Shown: positions 17,451-26,652, numbered from the stretch's first letter. The stretch: DNA of 64,000 nt from Fidelibacterota bacterium UBA2986 (GCA_002346675.1 DEAI01000006.1:57504-121503), one strand, 5' to 3'. Program-made: numbers and translations. Notes: generated from the letters alone by a model not told the origin.

Positions 17451-17948
17451 ATGCTTTTGTATCGGAATGATTTGCAAATGGGATTTGAAAATAAGAATAT
17501 ATCAATCCCGAAAGGATCTCTTGAAAAATCAAGTTTTAAGTTTATTCAACCTGAAATTAATTGTGTTTTAAACTGTAAGTCAGATTACAGCGGATTCAAA
17601 TTAAATGGAAATTTAAATTTTATTTTATCAATTATTTGTGATAGATGTATGTCAATTTTTCAGAATTATATGGATGTTCCATTTAAGCTTGTATTAAGCT
17701 CCCAGAATAATATTGTCAATGATAAGGAAAACTTTATGTTGTTTTCTGATGAAGCAGATGAGATTGATATATTGCCATTTATTAATGAAACCATACATCT
17801 CTCTTTACCCATGAAAATTTTATGTGCAGAAACATGTAAAGGATTATGTTCCCAGTGCGGAACTAATCTAAATTTAGAAATATGTAAATGTTTATCAGAT
17901 GGAAAGCATACTCCGTTTGATAAACTAAACCAATTATTATCAAATTAG
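17451..17948 (+). CDS. yceD: YceD/DUF177-family protein upstream of rpmF
   Basis: 165 residues. The DUF177 family is needed for normal 23S rRNA levels in E. coli and plants. Seen: a central CDRCMSIFQNYMDVPFKLVL segment and a C-terminal cysteine cluster, CAETCKGLCSQCGTNLN then C, presumably zinc-binding. Its place 15 nt before rpmF and then plsX-fab is the conserved arrangement in many bacteria and is strong support. An ATG at 17469 is a possible shorter start. Confidence 0.85.
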   Translation: MLLYRNDLQMGFENKNISIPKGSLEKSSFKFIQPEINCVLNCKSDYSGFKLNGNLNFILSIICDRCMSIFQNYMDVPFKLVLSSQNNIVNDKENFMLFSDEADEIDILPFINETIHLSLPMKILCAETCKGLCSQCGTNLNLEICKCLSDGKHTPFDKLNQLLSN

Positions 17949-17963
17949 TTAAAGGAATAATTT

Positions 17964-18143
17964 ATGGCATTACCAAAAAGGAGACAGTCAAAAACAAGGG
18001 GAAAGAAAAGAAGAACCCATTACAAACCAGCAGAGGTTAATTATTCAGATTGTCCTCAATGTGGGTCAACTAAATTACCTCATCGTACATGTCAAAATTG
18101 CGGTTATTATAAAGGGCGCCCTGTAATATCAACTAGTGACTGA
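17964..18143 (+). CDS. rpmF: 50S ribosomal protein L32
   Basis: A 59-residue gene between yceD and plsX. It begins MALPKRRQSKTRGKKRRTHYK, the near-invariant L32 start, and has a zinc ribbon of the form CPQCGSTKLPHRTCQNCGYYKGR with four Cys, so this is the zinc-containing version. A GGAATAA-type ribosome-binding site sits just upstream of the ATG. It ends in TGA. L32 is a large-subunit protein; its link to plsX and fab genes ties ribosome and membrane synthesis. Confidence 0.97.
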   Translation: MALPKRRQSKTRGKKRRTHYKPAEVNYSDCPQCGSTKLPHRTCQNCGYYKGRPVISTSD

Positions 18144-18152
18144 TAATTTTAG

Positions 18153-19157
18153 TTGAATCTCGCCCTAGACATCATGGGAGGCGATAATGCACCATCAGTG
18201 GCAATCGCAGGTGCCATGGAAGCTACTTCCCAGTTACCCAATGATTTAAATCTTACTTTAGTAGGAGATGAATCCATCATAAGACAGCATGTTGGTACAA
18301 ACTTACCAACCAATATATCCATTTGTCACGCTCCTGAGACTGTAACATCTTCAGACCAAGCGTCTCGTATATTAAAATCAAAGCCAGAGTCATCTATTGT
18401 GAAGGGATTAAAGCTAGTAGAATCACAGAAAGCTGATGCCTTTATCAGTGCCGGAAGTACTGGAGCAGTTATGGCAACTGCTCTCTTGATATTGGGAAGA
18501 GTTCAAGGAGTACGCCGGCCAGCATTGGGAGCATATATACCAACAAATATGGGTGGAAAAATATTTTGTGACGTAGGGGCAAATCCCGAAGTGAAACCGT
18601 TTCATATGTTGCAATTTGCAATTATGGCATCCTATTATCTAGAACACATTGAGGGATGTAATAATCCAAAAATTGGATTGATTAATATTGGTGAAGAGCC
18701 GAACAAAGGTAGTGAGCTATATCAAGAAACTCATAAACTATTGAGTCAAAAATTATCAAATTTTATAGGGAATGTTGAGGGACGGCATTTACTTACAAGT
18801 GAGGCCAATGTATTGGTTTGTGATGGATTTGTAGGAAACACAGTTTTAAAGTTTGCCGAGAGTTGGGTTAATGTATTCAGCAAAGAAATTTCAATTCGTA
18901 TCAAAGAAAAAACATCCTACAAAATAGGAGCTACTCTTATGAAGCCTGTGTTTAATTCTTTGAAAAAAAATTATGATTATGAGGAACATGGAGGGACCCC
19001 TTTATTGGGTCTAAATGGTGTTTGTATAATTGCACATGGGAGCTCAGGGATAAAATCTATAAAGAATTCAATTTTTGTTGCAAAAAAATGTGTTGAAGAA
19101 AAACTAGCTTTAAATACAAAACGAACAATTGAAACTTTTTTAGCTGAAGAAAAATGA
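18153..19157 (+). CDS. plsX: Phosphate acyltransferase PlsX
   Basis: 334 residues from a TTG start (MNLALDIMGGDNAPSV). Makes acyl-phosphate from acyl-ACP for phospholipid synthesis, peripheral at the membrane. Seen: the DIMGGDNAP N-terminus, ASRILKSKPESSIV, DAFISAGSTGAVMATALLILGRV, GAYIPTNMGGKIFCDVGANPEVKP and the C-terminal GGTPLLGLNGVCIIAHGSS. It lies nine bases after rpmF and overlaps fabH by four bases (ATGA). No better ATG start is present that keeps the conserved N-terminus. Confidence 0.95.
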   Translation: MNLALDIMGGDNAPSVAIAGAMEATSQLPNDLNLTLVGDESIIRQHVGTNLPTNISICHAPETVTSSDQASRILKSKPESSIVKGLKLVESQKADAFISAGSTGAVMATALLILGRVQGVRRPALGAYIPTNMGGKIFCDVGANPEVKPFHMLQFAIMASYYLEHIEGCNNPKIGLINIGEEPNKGSELYQETHKLLSQKLSNFIGNVEGRHLLTSEANVLVCDGFVGNTVLKFAESWVNVFSKEISIRIKEKTSYKIGATLMKPVFNSLKKNYDYEEHGGTPLLGLNGVCIIAHGSSGIKSIKNSIFVAKKCVEEKLALNTKRTIETFLAEEK

Positions 19158-20137
19158 AAGCTAATATAACTGCCACAGCAAAATATTTACCAGACAGAGT
19201 ATTAACAAATTTTGAGCTTGAAAAAATTGTTGATACTGATGACGAATGGATCAGAGCCCGAACAGGAATTGAAGAAAGACGCTTAGTAAATGATGGGGAA
19301 GCTACATCCCATATGGCTTCTCATATTGGCCTTAAACTTTTAGAAAAATCCGGAAAATCTCCTGATGATATTGACGTTATTATAATTGCAACCTGTACAC
19401 CTGACCTAATTGTTGTTTCAACTGCGGCATTAGTTCAAGAAAAAATAGGAGCACAAAATGCCTGGGGGTTTGATTTAATGGGAGCATGTACCGGTTTTAT
19501 TTATGCATTGGAAACTGGTGCTAAATTGGTTGAATCTAATCAATATAAATGTGCAATGGTAATCGGTGTGGATACAATGAGTTCTATCATTGACTATACA
19601 GACCGAAATACTTGTATCCTTTTTGGTGATGGTGGCGGAGGTGTATTATTGGAGCCAACAACACAAAACGATGGATTATTGGATGCAATTTTACAGTTGG
19701 ATGGCAGTGGGAGTACTTATTTAAATGTGCCGGCTGGAGGAAGTTTAAGACCTACATCAGAGGAAACTGTGTCGAATAAACAACATTACGTTTATCAGGA
19801 TGGTAAAACAGTGTTCAAATTTGCAGTAAAAAAAATGGCTGATGTAAGCGCAGAAATATTGGACAAAAATGGATTTTCTGGAGAAGATGTGAAACTGTTT
19901 ATTCCTCATCAAGCAAACAAGCGCATTATTGATGCTGCTCGAAAACGTTGCAAGTTATCTGAAGAACAGGTCTATATCAATATCCAAAAATATGGAAATA
20001 CAACGGCAGGAACTATTCCTATTGCGTTGGACGAGGCAGTGAATGAAGGGCGACTGGAAAAAGGTGATCTACTCTTACTTGCTGCTTTTGGTGGTGGTTT
20101 TACCTGGGGAAGTATGCTGATCAGATGGGGAGTATAA
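19154..20137 (+). CDS. fabH: Beta-ketoacyl-ACP synthase III
   Basis: 327 residues, typical length. Starts fatty-acid synthesis by condensing acetyl-CoA with malonyl-ACP. The Cys-His-Asn triad is intact: Cys in LMGACTGFIYALE (about residue 114), His in FIPHQANKRIIDA and Asn in KYGNTTAGTIPIAL. The RARTGIEERR substrate-entry motif is also present. The ATG overlaps the plsX stop; fabD starts one base after its stop. Part of a tight plsX-fabH-fabD-fabG-acpP-fabF-rnc unit. Confidence 0.96.
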   Translation: MKANITATAKYLPDRVLTNFELEKIVDTDDEWIRARTGIEERRLVNDGEATSHMASHIGLKLLEKSGKSPDDIDVIIIATCTPDLIVVSTAALVQEKIGAQNAWGFDLMGACTGFIYALETGAKLVESNQYKCAMVIGVDTMSSIIDYTDRNTCILFGDGGGGVLLEPTTQNDGLLDAILQLDGSGSTYLNVPAGGSLRPTSEETVSNKQHYVYQDGKTVFKFAVKKMADVSAEILDKNGFSGEDVKLFIPHQANKRIIDAARKRCKLSEEQVYINIQKYGNTTAGTIPIALDEAVNEGRLEKGDLLLLAAFGGGFTWGSMLIRWGV

Positions 20138-20138
20138 T

Positions 20139-21062
20139 TTGAAAACCGCTTTTATTTTTCCAGGACAAGGATCTCAGAAAGTTGGAATGGGTCGTGATCT
20201 ATTTGAAGAAACAGAAATAGGTAGGTCATATTTCAGTATTGCTAATGATATTATGGAGTGTGATTTAACTTCGATTATTTTTGATGGTCCAGATAATAGA
20301 TTAAAAGAAACACGATTTACTCAGCCAGCATTATTCACAGTCAGTACTATATTGGGAAAATTATTAATGGAAAGGGACCTGATCCCAGACTTTGTATCAG
20401 GCCACAGTCTAGGTGAATTCTCTGCATTAACAATTGCTAATTCATTTGAGTTTGAAATAGGTTTGAAATTGGTAAAGTGTCGTGCAAATGCTATGTATGA
20501 ATCTGGAATATCACAGCCAGGTACAATGGCAGCAATCATTGGATTATCTCAAGAAAAAGTACAATCTATTTGTGATGATATTTCTGAAAGGTATGGTGTG
20601 GTCTCGCCTGCTAACTTTAATGCTCCTGGTCAAATTGTAATTTCAGGTATGGTTAAGTCAGTTAGCAGTGCTATGGAAGTTGCAAAAATATCCGGTGCAA
20701 AATTAGTTATAGAATTAAATGTAAGCGGAGCTTTTCATTCTATTATTATGAAACCAGCAAGAGAGAAGCTTGCAGAAATGCTAAATTCCATAGAAATTAA
20801 GAATGCAGATTTTCCTATTTTTCATAATTTTTCAGCAAAACCAACGCAAGATAAAGAAGAAATAAAAACGCAACTACTCAACCAATTAGAAAACCCCGTG
20901 CTTTGGTCAAGGTCAATTGAGAATATGATTTTACATGGAGCCAATAGTTTTATTGAAGTTGGGCCAGGAAAAGTGCTTACAGGATTAAACCGAAAGATTA
21001 ATAAATCTATAGAATCTAAAAATGTTGGAACTCTATCAGAAGTGTACTCATGTTTGACCTAA
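20139..21062 (+). CDS. fabD: Malonyl-CoA:ACP transacylase
   Basis: 307 residues from a TTG start (MKTAFIFPGQGSQKVGMG). Loads malonate onto ACP. Seen: FPGQGSQ oxyanion segment, the nucleophile in SGHSLGEFSAL near residue 89, the malonate-binding Arg in KCRANAMYES and the catalytic His in NVSGAFHSIIMKPA. Its last 13 bases overlap the start of fabG in another frame, indicating coupled translation. Confidence 0.96.
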   Translation: MKTAFIFPGQGSQKVGMGRDLFEETEIGRSYFSIANDIMECDLTSIIFDGPDNRLKETRFTQPALFTVSTILGKLLMERDLIPDFVSGHSLGEFSALTIANSFEFEIGLKLVKCRANAMYESGISQPGTMAAIIGLSQEKVQSICDDISERYGVVSPANFNAPGQIVISGMVKSVSSAMEVAKISGAKLVIELNVSGAFHSIIMKPAREKLAEMLNSIEIKNADFPIFHNFSAKPTQDKEEIKTQLLNQLENPVLWSRSIENMILHGANSFIEVGPGKVLTGLNRKINKSIESKNVGTLSEVYSCLT

Positions 21063-21793
21063 AAGGAAAGACAGCATTGATTACCGGTGCCTCCCGTGGA
21101 ATAGGTAGAGCTATTTCAGAGGCCTATTGTGAAATAGGAATCCATGTAGCAGGGATTGCCCGAGATATCACACCGATAAAAGACATGGAGAATTCTCAAT
21201 CATATTCTGGAAATTTTAAGGGATATACTTGTGATATATCTGTTGGGAAAAATGTAAAAGAAACTATTTCGGAAGTACTTAAAGATTTTGGACAAATAGA
21301 TATTTTAATTAACAATGCAGGTATTACCAGAGACACACTTTTAGTTAGAATGAGTGAAAAACAATGGGACGAAGTTCTAGCAATTAATTTAAAAGGTGCT
21401 TTCAATTGCACACGTAATATAGTTAGGCCGATGCTAAAAAATAAATTTGGTCGAATTATTAACATAGGATCAGTTGTAGGAATCATGGGAAACACGGGAC
21501 AGGCCAATTATGTCGCTTCTAAAGCGGGGCTGATAGGACTTACCAAATCTACTGCTCAAGAACTGGCAAAACGAAATATTACAGTTAATTGCATTGCCCC
21601 AGGATTTATTAATACTGATATGACAGAAAAACTATCTGAAGATATAAAAGATCAGATGAAAAAATCCATTCCTATGAATCGATTTGGATCACCTCAGGAT
21701 GTAGCTTCTTTGGCATTATTCTTAGCCTCAGATGAAGCTGGATACATCACTGGACAAACAATTACCGTCGATGGCGGTATGATTATGAACTAA
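21050..21793 (+). CDS. fabG: 3-oxoacyl-ACP reductase
   Basis: 247 residues, a standard short-chain dehydrogenase. Reduces the ketoacyl-ACP of each elongation round with NADPH. Seen: the TGASRGIGRAI nucleotide-binding loop, NNAGITRD, the Ser-Tyr-Lys triad (IGSVVG, NYVASKAG) and the C-terminal SDEAGYITGQTITVDGGMIMN typical of FabG. It sits between fabD (overlap) and acpP (17 nt gap with AAAGGAG). Confidence 0.96.
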   Translation: MFDLKGKTALITGASRGIGRAISEAYCEIGIHVAGIARDITPIKDMENSQSYSGNFKGYTCDISVGKNVKETISEVLKDFGQIDILINNAGITRDTLLVRMSEKQWDEVLAINLKGAFNCTRNIVRPMLKNKFGRIINIGSVVGIMGNTGQANYVASKAGLIGLTKSTAQELAKRNITVNCIAPGFINTDMTEKLSEDIKDQMKKSIPMNRFGSPQDVASLALFLASDEAGYITGQTITVDGGMIMN

Positions 21794-21810
21794 AATAAAA
21801 AGGAGTTGAA

Positions 21811-22038
21811 ATGTCAACATTCAATAAAGTAAAGGATGTTATTTTAGATAAATTAGGGGTTGAAGAATCTCAAATTACTATGGAATCATCCTTTGTAGAT
21901 GATCTCGGTGCTGATTCTCTTGATACCGTTGAGCTAATTATGGAGTTAGAAGAGGAATTCGGAATAGAGATTCCTGATGAGGACGCCGAAAAAATCACTA
22001 CTGTAGCTGCAGCGGTGAATTATATTGATAAAGATTAA
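21811..22038 (+). CDS. acpP: Acyl carrier protein
   Basis: 75 residues, strongly acidic, three-helix carrier. The phosphopantetheine serine is in DDLGADSLDTVELIMELEEEF (Ser36). It carries all growing acyl chains and delivers them to PlsX, among others. It has the clearest Shine-Dalgarno in the locus (AAAAGGAGTTGAA before the ATG), fitting the very high expression normal for ACP. Confidence 0.98.
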   Translation: MSTFNKVKDVILDKLGVEESQITMESSFVDDLGADSLDTVELIMELEEEFGIEIPDEDAEKITTVAAAVNYIDKD

Positions 22039-22060
22039 CTAATATAATCTACTTTCTTAA

Positions 22061-23296
22061 ATGAAAGTTGTCGTTACTGGTTTAGGTGTCCTTGCACCAA
22101 ACGGGCTTTCTGTTCCTTCTTATTGGGATGCCCTATGTTCAGGTCAATCTGGAATAGATACTATTACCGGATTTGATATAACAGATTTTCCTGTTACCAT
22201 AGCAGGAGAATTAAAAGACTTCAATCCAGAAAACTACTTGGAGTCTCGTGAGATAAGGAAACTTGATCGTTTTTCTATCCTCGGTCTAGCTGCAGCCAAA
22301 GAAGCAATTTTTAATTCTGGGTTGAATTTAGATTCCGCGATACTTGATAGAATAGGTGTAATAATCGGAACAGGAGTTGGAGGGATTCATACGTTGGAAG
22401 AACAGCACACCGCTCTAACATCTCGTGGACCTCGTAGGGTTTCTCCGTATTTTGTTCCAAAAATGATTGCAAATATCGCAGCAGGACAGATTGCAATCAA
22501 ATATGGATTTAAAGGACTAAATCAAACCGTAATATCCGCTTGTGCTTCGGCAAATGATGCAATTGGGTACTCATTAAGGTTATTAAGGGCGGGAGATGCT
22601 GATGTAATTATTACAGGGGGAACTGAAGCGAGTGTGTCTCCCCTTCCTATGGCCGGTTTTGCAAATATGAAAGCGCTAACTCCAATGAATGAAATTCCTT
22701 CAAAAGCCAGTCGTCCTTTTGATCTTGATCGAAAAGGCTTTGTGATGGGTGAAGGAGCAGGAATCCTTGTTTTAGAAACTGAGGAACACGCAAAAAACCG
22801 TAATGCAAATATATTAGCTGAGTTGTCTGGATATGGATCTACAGATGATGCTTTCCACGTGACCCAGCCAATTGAAGGTGGTCTGGGTGCTGTCAATGCC
22901 ATGAAACTTGCAATATTAGATGGAAAATTGAATCATAACGATATCAATTATATTAATGCTCATGGAACCTCCACCTTTTATAATGATAAAAATGAGACTG
23001 CTGCTATAAAATTACTCTTTGGTTCCCATGCGGAATCATTAAAAGTGAGTTCTACTAAATCAATGACAGGTCATTTGTTGGGAGCAAGCGGCGCTATTGA
23101 GGCAGTTGCATGTGTTAAAGCCATTGAGACAAATCGAATTCCACCTACAATAAATTATACTACACCGGATCCTGATTGCGATTTGGATTACGTTCCAAAC
23201 AATTCTGAATCACTAGCTATAACAGGCATATTATCTAATTCATTTGGATTTGGGGGGCACAACGCAGTTTTATCTTTTCGTCCTTGGAAAATGTGA
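22061..23296 (+). CDS. fabF: Beta-ketoacyl-ACP synthase II
   Basis: 411 residues, normal for FabF. Elongates acyl-ACP with malonyl-ACP. The Cys-His-His triad is intact: Cys in VISACASANDAIG (about residue 163), His in NAHGTSTFYND and His in STKSMTGHLLGASGA, plus the C-terminal SNSFGFGGHNAVL. It follows acpP by 22 nt and precedes rnc by nine. No fabA/fabZ/fabI appears in the locus; these must lie elsewhere. Confidence 0.97.
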   Translation: MKVVVTGLGVLAPNGLSVPSYWDALCSGQSGIDTITGFDITDFPVTIAGELKDFNPENYLESREIRKLDRFSILGLAAAKEAIFNSGLNLDSAILDRIGVIIGTGVGGIHTLEEQHTALTSRGPRRVSPYFVPKMIANIAAGQIAIKYGFKGLNQTVISACASANDAIGYSLRLLRAGDADVIITGGTEASVSPLPMAGFANMKALTPMNEIPSKASRPFDLDRKGFVMGEGAGILVLETEEHAKNRNANILAELSGYGSTDDAFHVTQPIEGGLGAVNAMKLAILDGKLNHNDINYINAHGTSTFYNDKNETAAIKLLFGSHAESLKVSSTKSMTGHLLGASGAIEAVACVKAIETNRIPPTINYTTPDPDCDLDYVPNNSESLAITGILSNSFGFGGHNAVLSFRPWKM

Positions 23297-23305
23297 GTTT
23301 ATATA

Positions 23306-24004
23306 TTGAAAAACCTCATTACCTTTTTATCTCAAATATTTAATACTCATCCTATTGAAAAGACACTTGCTTATCGATTTAAAAATAAAAACTATTTGTA
23401 TCAAGCTCTGACTCATAGATCTATTAATTCTCACGCGAGAAAGAACTACGAACGACTGGAATTTTTAGGTGACGCCGTTATAGATATTATAATAAGTAAG
23501 TTCCTAATCAAGGAATTTCCAATGGGAGATGAAGGGTTGTTAACTCAAAAACGTTCAGGTTTGGTACAAAAACAATTTTTAGGCAGTATGGGAAAACAAT
23601 TAAATCTAATTTCTTATTTAGACATTGACTCCACTGTAAATATTAGCAATAAGAAAGTGAGATCTCGTCTTGAAGCAAATATGTTGGAAGCACTACTTGG
23701 AGCTATTTACTTAGATGGCGGATTAAAGCCATGCCATAAAATCATATATGAAATAATTTGGAGACACCGACTAGAAGCATGGAAAACAATAAACTATAAA
23801 GGGAAATTGATTGAATACTGTCACTCAGGCTCATTAGAAAATCCTATATTTTTAGTATCAAATGTTAAAGGTCCTGAACATAAAAAAACATTTGAGGTCC
23901 AGGTAAAAATTAAAGACAGAGCTTTTCCTTCGGGATTTGGGTCAAATAAAAAGGCCGCTGAACAAAAAGCGGCTCAAAAAGCTTTGGTAGCACTAAGCGC
24001 TTGA
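23306..24004 (+). CDS. rnc: Ribonuclease III
   Basis: 232 residues from a TTG start (MKNLITFLSQIF). Cleaves double-stranded RNA in rRNA maturation and decay. Seen: the signature ERLEFLGDAVIDI (about residues 51-63), the second acidic cluster EANMLEALLGAIYLDGG, and a C-terminal double-stranded RNA-binding domain ending FGSNKKAAEQKAAQKALVAL. It ends the fab operon and converges on the nuclease gene with four bases between the stops. Its last codons contain a hairpin that reads as a terminator on the other strand. Confidence 0.96.
   Translation: MKNLITFLSQIFNTHPIEKTLAYRFKNKNYLYQALTHRSINSHARKNYERLEFLGDAVIDIIISKFLIKEFPMGDEGLLTQKRSGLVQKQFLGSMGKQLNLISYLDIDSTVNISNKKVRSRLEANMLEALLGAIYLDGGLKPCHKIIYEIIWRHRLEAWKTINYKGKLIEYCHSGSLENPIFLVSNVKGPEHKKTFEVQVKIKDRAFPSGFGSNKKAAEQKAAQKALVALSA
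23944..23973 (-). terminator. Intrinsic terminator for the minus-strand nuclease gene, embedded in the rnc coding end
   Basis: On the minus strand, stem GCCGCT/AGCGGC (23968-23973 with 23954-23959), an 8-nt loop, and then CTTTTTATTT (23944-23953). It lies 35 nt beyond the stop of the gene at 24009-24548. The same bases encode the Lys/Ala-rich end of RNase III, so both functions share the DNA. On the plus strand no T-run follows, so it should act only on the convergent transcript. Confidence 0.55.
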
Positions 24005-24008
24005 GGAC

Positions 24009-24548
24009 TTAATCATATTCTTTAAGTTGGTCTCTGATTACTGCCGCTTCCTCATATTTTTCAAGCTCCACTGCTTTTTTTAGCTTATTTTCTAAATCTT
24101 CTTTTTTATCACCAAATTCATTTATTTCAGAATCATTTTCAATTTCTTCATTTTGATTTGAGGCTTCTTCCATTACAGAGTCTTCAACAAAAATTGGTGC
24201 TTCTGTTCTCAAAGCAATAGCAACCGCATCACTGGGACGTGAATCTAAATTTAATGATCCAATATGCATCCCTTCTATTTCAATTCTTGCGTAAAAGACC
24301 CCATCAATTAAATCAGTGATTTGTACTGAATTAATTTTCCCATTTACTTCACTGATCATTGCTTTAATAAGGTCATGAGTCATAGGTCTTGGTGGCTCTG
24401 TATACTCTAAAGCAAGTGCAATAGAGTGCGCCTCACAGGCTCCTACCATAACCGGCAGCGATCTATCTCCAGTAATTTCTTTCAGTAAAACAGCATAGCT
24501 GCGAGTGGAATGGTGAAATGTAATTTTAGAAACTTTAACAGGAATCAT
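24009..24548 (-). CDS. Bifunctional nuclease-family protein (DUF151) with C-terminal UVR motif
   Basis: 179 residues. Residues 1-130 are a DUF151/BFN domain (LPVMVGACEAHSIALALE, RPMTHDLIKAMI, LDSRPSDAVAIALR), a fold with reported RNase/DNase activity in plants and common in Thermotoga and Bacteroidetes. After an acidic linker, residues 145-179 form a UVR/UvrB-C motif (DLENKLKKAVELEKYEEAAVIRDQL), a helical hairpin that mediates protein contacts in UvrB, UvrC and ClpC-linked proteins. Start ATG at 24548. A function in nucleic-acid metabolism is likely, the details unknown. It converges with rnc. Confidence 0.85.
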   Translation of the reverse strand: MIPVKVSKITFHHSTRSYAVLLKEITGDRSLPVMVGACEAHSIALALEYTEPPRPMTHDLIKAMISEVNGKINSVQITDLIDGVFYARIEIEGMHIGSLNLDSRPSDAVAIALRTEAPIFVEDSVMEEASNQNEEIENDSEINEFGDKKEDLENKLKKAVELEKYEEAAVIRDQLKEYD

Positions 24549-24611
24549 ACTAAAAGTTAGATAAGATGTTAGATGTGTTCAATGATTTTCATCACATGTT
24601 CGTATAAAATA

Positions 24612-25658
24612 CTATCCATCCCTAGATTCCAATTCTGATTTCAAAAAATTAATTTTCGTAACCGGGGTGGGATCACTCTCAGATAAAATTGCACACCAAT
24701 AGCTCAGCCAGTCTCCAAAATAAATAAAGTGAAATACTCTTTCAATGAAAGAATCACCTGAAACATTTATAGTATGTTGATCAATATTAATTTTCTTTAA
24801 AATATCTTGAGTAATATTAATTCTCTCTAAATTACGGGGATGACTTTCTAATTCAACCAACCAAAGAACAGCATAATAGTCAAAATAATCAGAGTTGTTC
24901 TCCCAGCCCACAATTTCATTATGATTCATTTCAGGTATTTCATTAGTATAAGCAAGCATCTTACTGTTTTCACATAGCTGGCCTTTTATACGTATAGCGA
25001 GTTTATCTGTTCTCCCTGTTTCACCATAAATCACCACAATTTTTTTATATATTTTCTGAGCTAAAGAAAAAGAGTTATTCCTTGAATTTTGAAGTGAATA
25101 TTTTTCACGCAATGAAAATATTAATTTTGTTGTATCAATTAAAATAGATTCAAGTGGTACATCTATATCTAAAATTCTTTTAAGTAGAAACATCAAAGGA
25201 ATAAGTGAAAACCCAACTGCTGCACGAGGCTGTAACCCTGGTGGAATGTTCAGCTCATCCAAACTATTTTTCTTTAATCGTGATGATAGTTCACCGCCAG
25301 TGGTTATACCAATTATTTGCGCTTTTTTAGAGTTTGCTTCTTCAAAAACTGAAAGAGTCTCTTCTGTATTTCCTGAGTAAGATGAACAAATGACCAAGGT
25401 CCTTTCATTTACCCAGTTTGGTAAGGTATAGTTTCTAGAAACAAAGAAGGGAACAGTTAGATATTTCCCAAAAATAAGAGATAATAGATCTCCTCCAACC
25501 GCAGAACCGCCCATACCAGCTAAGACAATAGAGTTTATATTCTTATATTTTTTAGATAAGTTAATATTTTTCCCAATCTTAATGGCCTCCTCCATCTGAT
25601 TAGGGAAATCATAAATTGATTGAAACATATTTTCTACGTCTATTTTTTCCTTATTCAT
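24612..25658 (-). CDS. Bifunctional phosphoglucose/phosphomannose isomerase (SIS family)
   Basis: 348 residues, of the SIS-domain PGI/PMI family found in archaea, Actinobacteria and some others. Interconverts glucose-6-P, mannose-6-P and fructose-6-P. Seen: the first SIS domain with VLAGMGGSAVGGDLL and VICSSYSGNTEETLSVFEEA, the PPGLQPRAAVGFSLIPLMFLL segment typical of this family, and a second half with EIPEMNHNEIVGWEN carrying the catalytic Glu and His. It is followed upstream by the polyprenyl synthase (four nt) and a phosphohexomutase, a sugar-phosphate and envelope-precursor unit. Confidence 0.88.
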   Translation of the reverse strand: MNKEKIDVENMFQSIYDFPNQMEEAIKIGKNINLSKKYKNINSIVLAGMGGSAVGGDLLSLIFGKYLTVPFFVSRNYTLPNWVNERTLVICSSYSGNTEETLSVFEEANSKKAQIIGITTGGELSSRLKKNSLDELNIPPGLQPRAAVGFSLIPLMFLLKRILDIDVPLESILIDTTKLIFSLREKYSLQNSRNNSFSLAQKIYKKIVVIYGETGRTDKLAIRIKGQLCENSKMLAYTNEIPEMNHNEIVGWENNSDYFDYYAVLWLVELESHPRNLERINITQDILKKINIDQHTINVSGDSFIERVFHFIYFGDWLSYWCAILSESDPTPVTKINFLKSELESRDG

Positions 25659-25662
25659 TTTT

Positions 25663-26652
25663 TTAATGATCTCTGTTTAGTATGAGTTTAGTAAATTGTA
25701 ATAACCTGGAATTACATGGGTCTGGTATATATTTAAGGGTGTCAATTGCCTGATCAATATATGATTGAATCATCTGATCTGCCTTTTTAAGGATACCATT
25801 AGCCTCCAAAAACTCCTTTTGAATTTTTATGGATCTATCAATTTCTAAAATATTTGAATTTAAGTTTTGCCAGTCCTTTTGATTTTTTTCCCTTGCCAGA
25901 ATAGATAAAATAGTTTGTTTCCCTCTTGTTAAATCACTGCCCAGACTTTTTCCCATATTTTTTTCATTAGCTGTAATTTCAAGCATATCATCTTGAATTT
26001 GAAATGCAGTTCCTAACTTAGTTCCGAATTTTTTTAATGATTGAATTGTTTCCAACTGTTGATTCCCTAAAATCCCACCCAGCTCTGTACATAGGCCAAT
26101 TAACCATCCAGTTTTTTTTTCCACCATAATGAGATATTCATCTAATGTAATATTGGTATCATATTCGTATTGTTTATCATATGCCTGCCCCTCACATACT
26201 ATTAGTGCTGCATCATTGAATGTTCCAATAACTTCCAAGGGATGGTTCTGTACTTTTGCTATCATACTCAATGACATTACATAAATACCATCACCAGCAA
26301 GGATCGCAGTGGATTCATCCCATTTTTTATGTATTGTATGCTGACCATGACGCAAATCATCCTGGTCCATTATATCATCATGTACAAGAGTAAAATTATG
26401 GAGCAACTCCACAGCTATACCTGCATATTTGAGATCCTTTTCGGTAGCACCTAAAGAATCACCAGTAATATATAATAAAATTGGTCTGAGGCGTTTTCCT
26501 TCTCCTGAGAAAACATAGGAAATAGGTTCATACAAATATGTTGGATGTTTTGGGAGAGATAACACTCTGAGTGCATCATTAAATTCGTCCCTTAACTTAG
26601 TTATATATTGTGGAGTTAGGTCAGTGTTCAACTGATGTTCGTAGTTCACCAA
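25663..26652 (-). CDS. Polyprenyl diphosphate synthase (trans-isoprenyl)
   Basis: 329 residues. Chain-elongating prenyltransferase of the FPP/GGPP/octaprenyl synthase fold. First aspartate-rich motif in LVHDDIMDQDDLRHG (about residue 92), second in FQIQDDMLEI, plus GKRLRPILLYITG at the start. Product length cannot be read safely. It probably supplies the quinone side chain or longer isoprenoids. The start is TTG at 26652 or GTG at 26649, and it overlaps the upstream phosphohexomutase by about 30 nt in another frame. Confidence 0.88.
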   Translation of the reverse strand: MVNYEHQLNTDLTPQYITKLRDEFNDALRVLSLPKHPTYLYEPISYVFSGEGKRLRPILLYITGDSLGATEKDLKYAGIAVELLHNFTLVHDDIMDQDDLRHGQHTIHKKWDESTAILAGDGIYVMSLSMIAKVQNHPLEVIGTFNDAALIVCEGQAYDKQYEYDTNITLDEYLIMVEKKTGWLIGLCTELGGILGNQQLETIQSLKKFGTKLGTAFQIQDDMLEITANEKNMGKSLGSDLTRGKQTILSILAREKNQKDWQNLNSNILEIDRSIKIQKEFLEANGILKKADQMIQSYIDQAIDTLKYIPDPCNSRLLQFTKLILNRDH

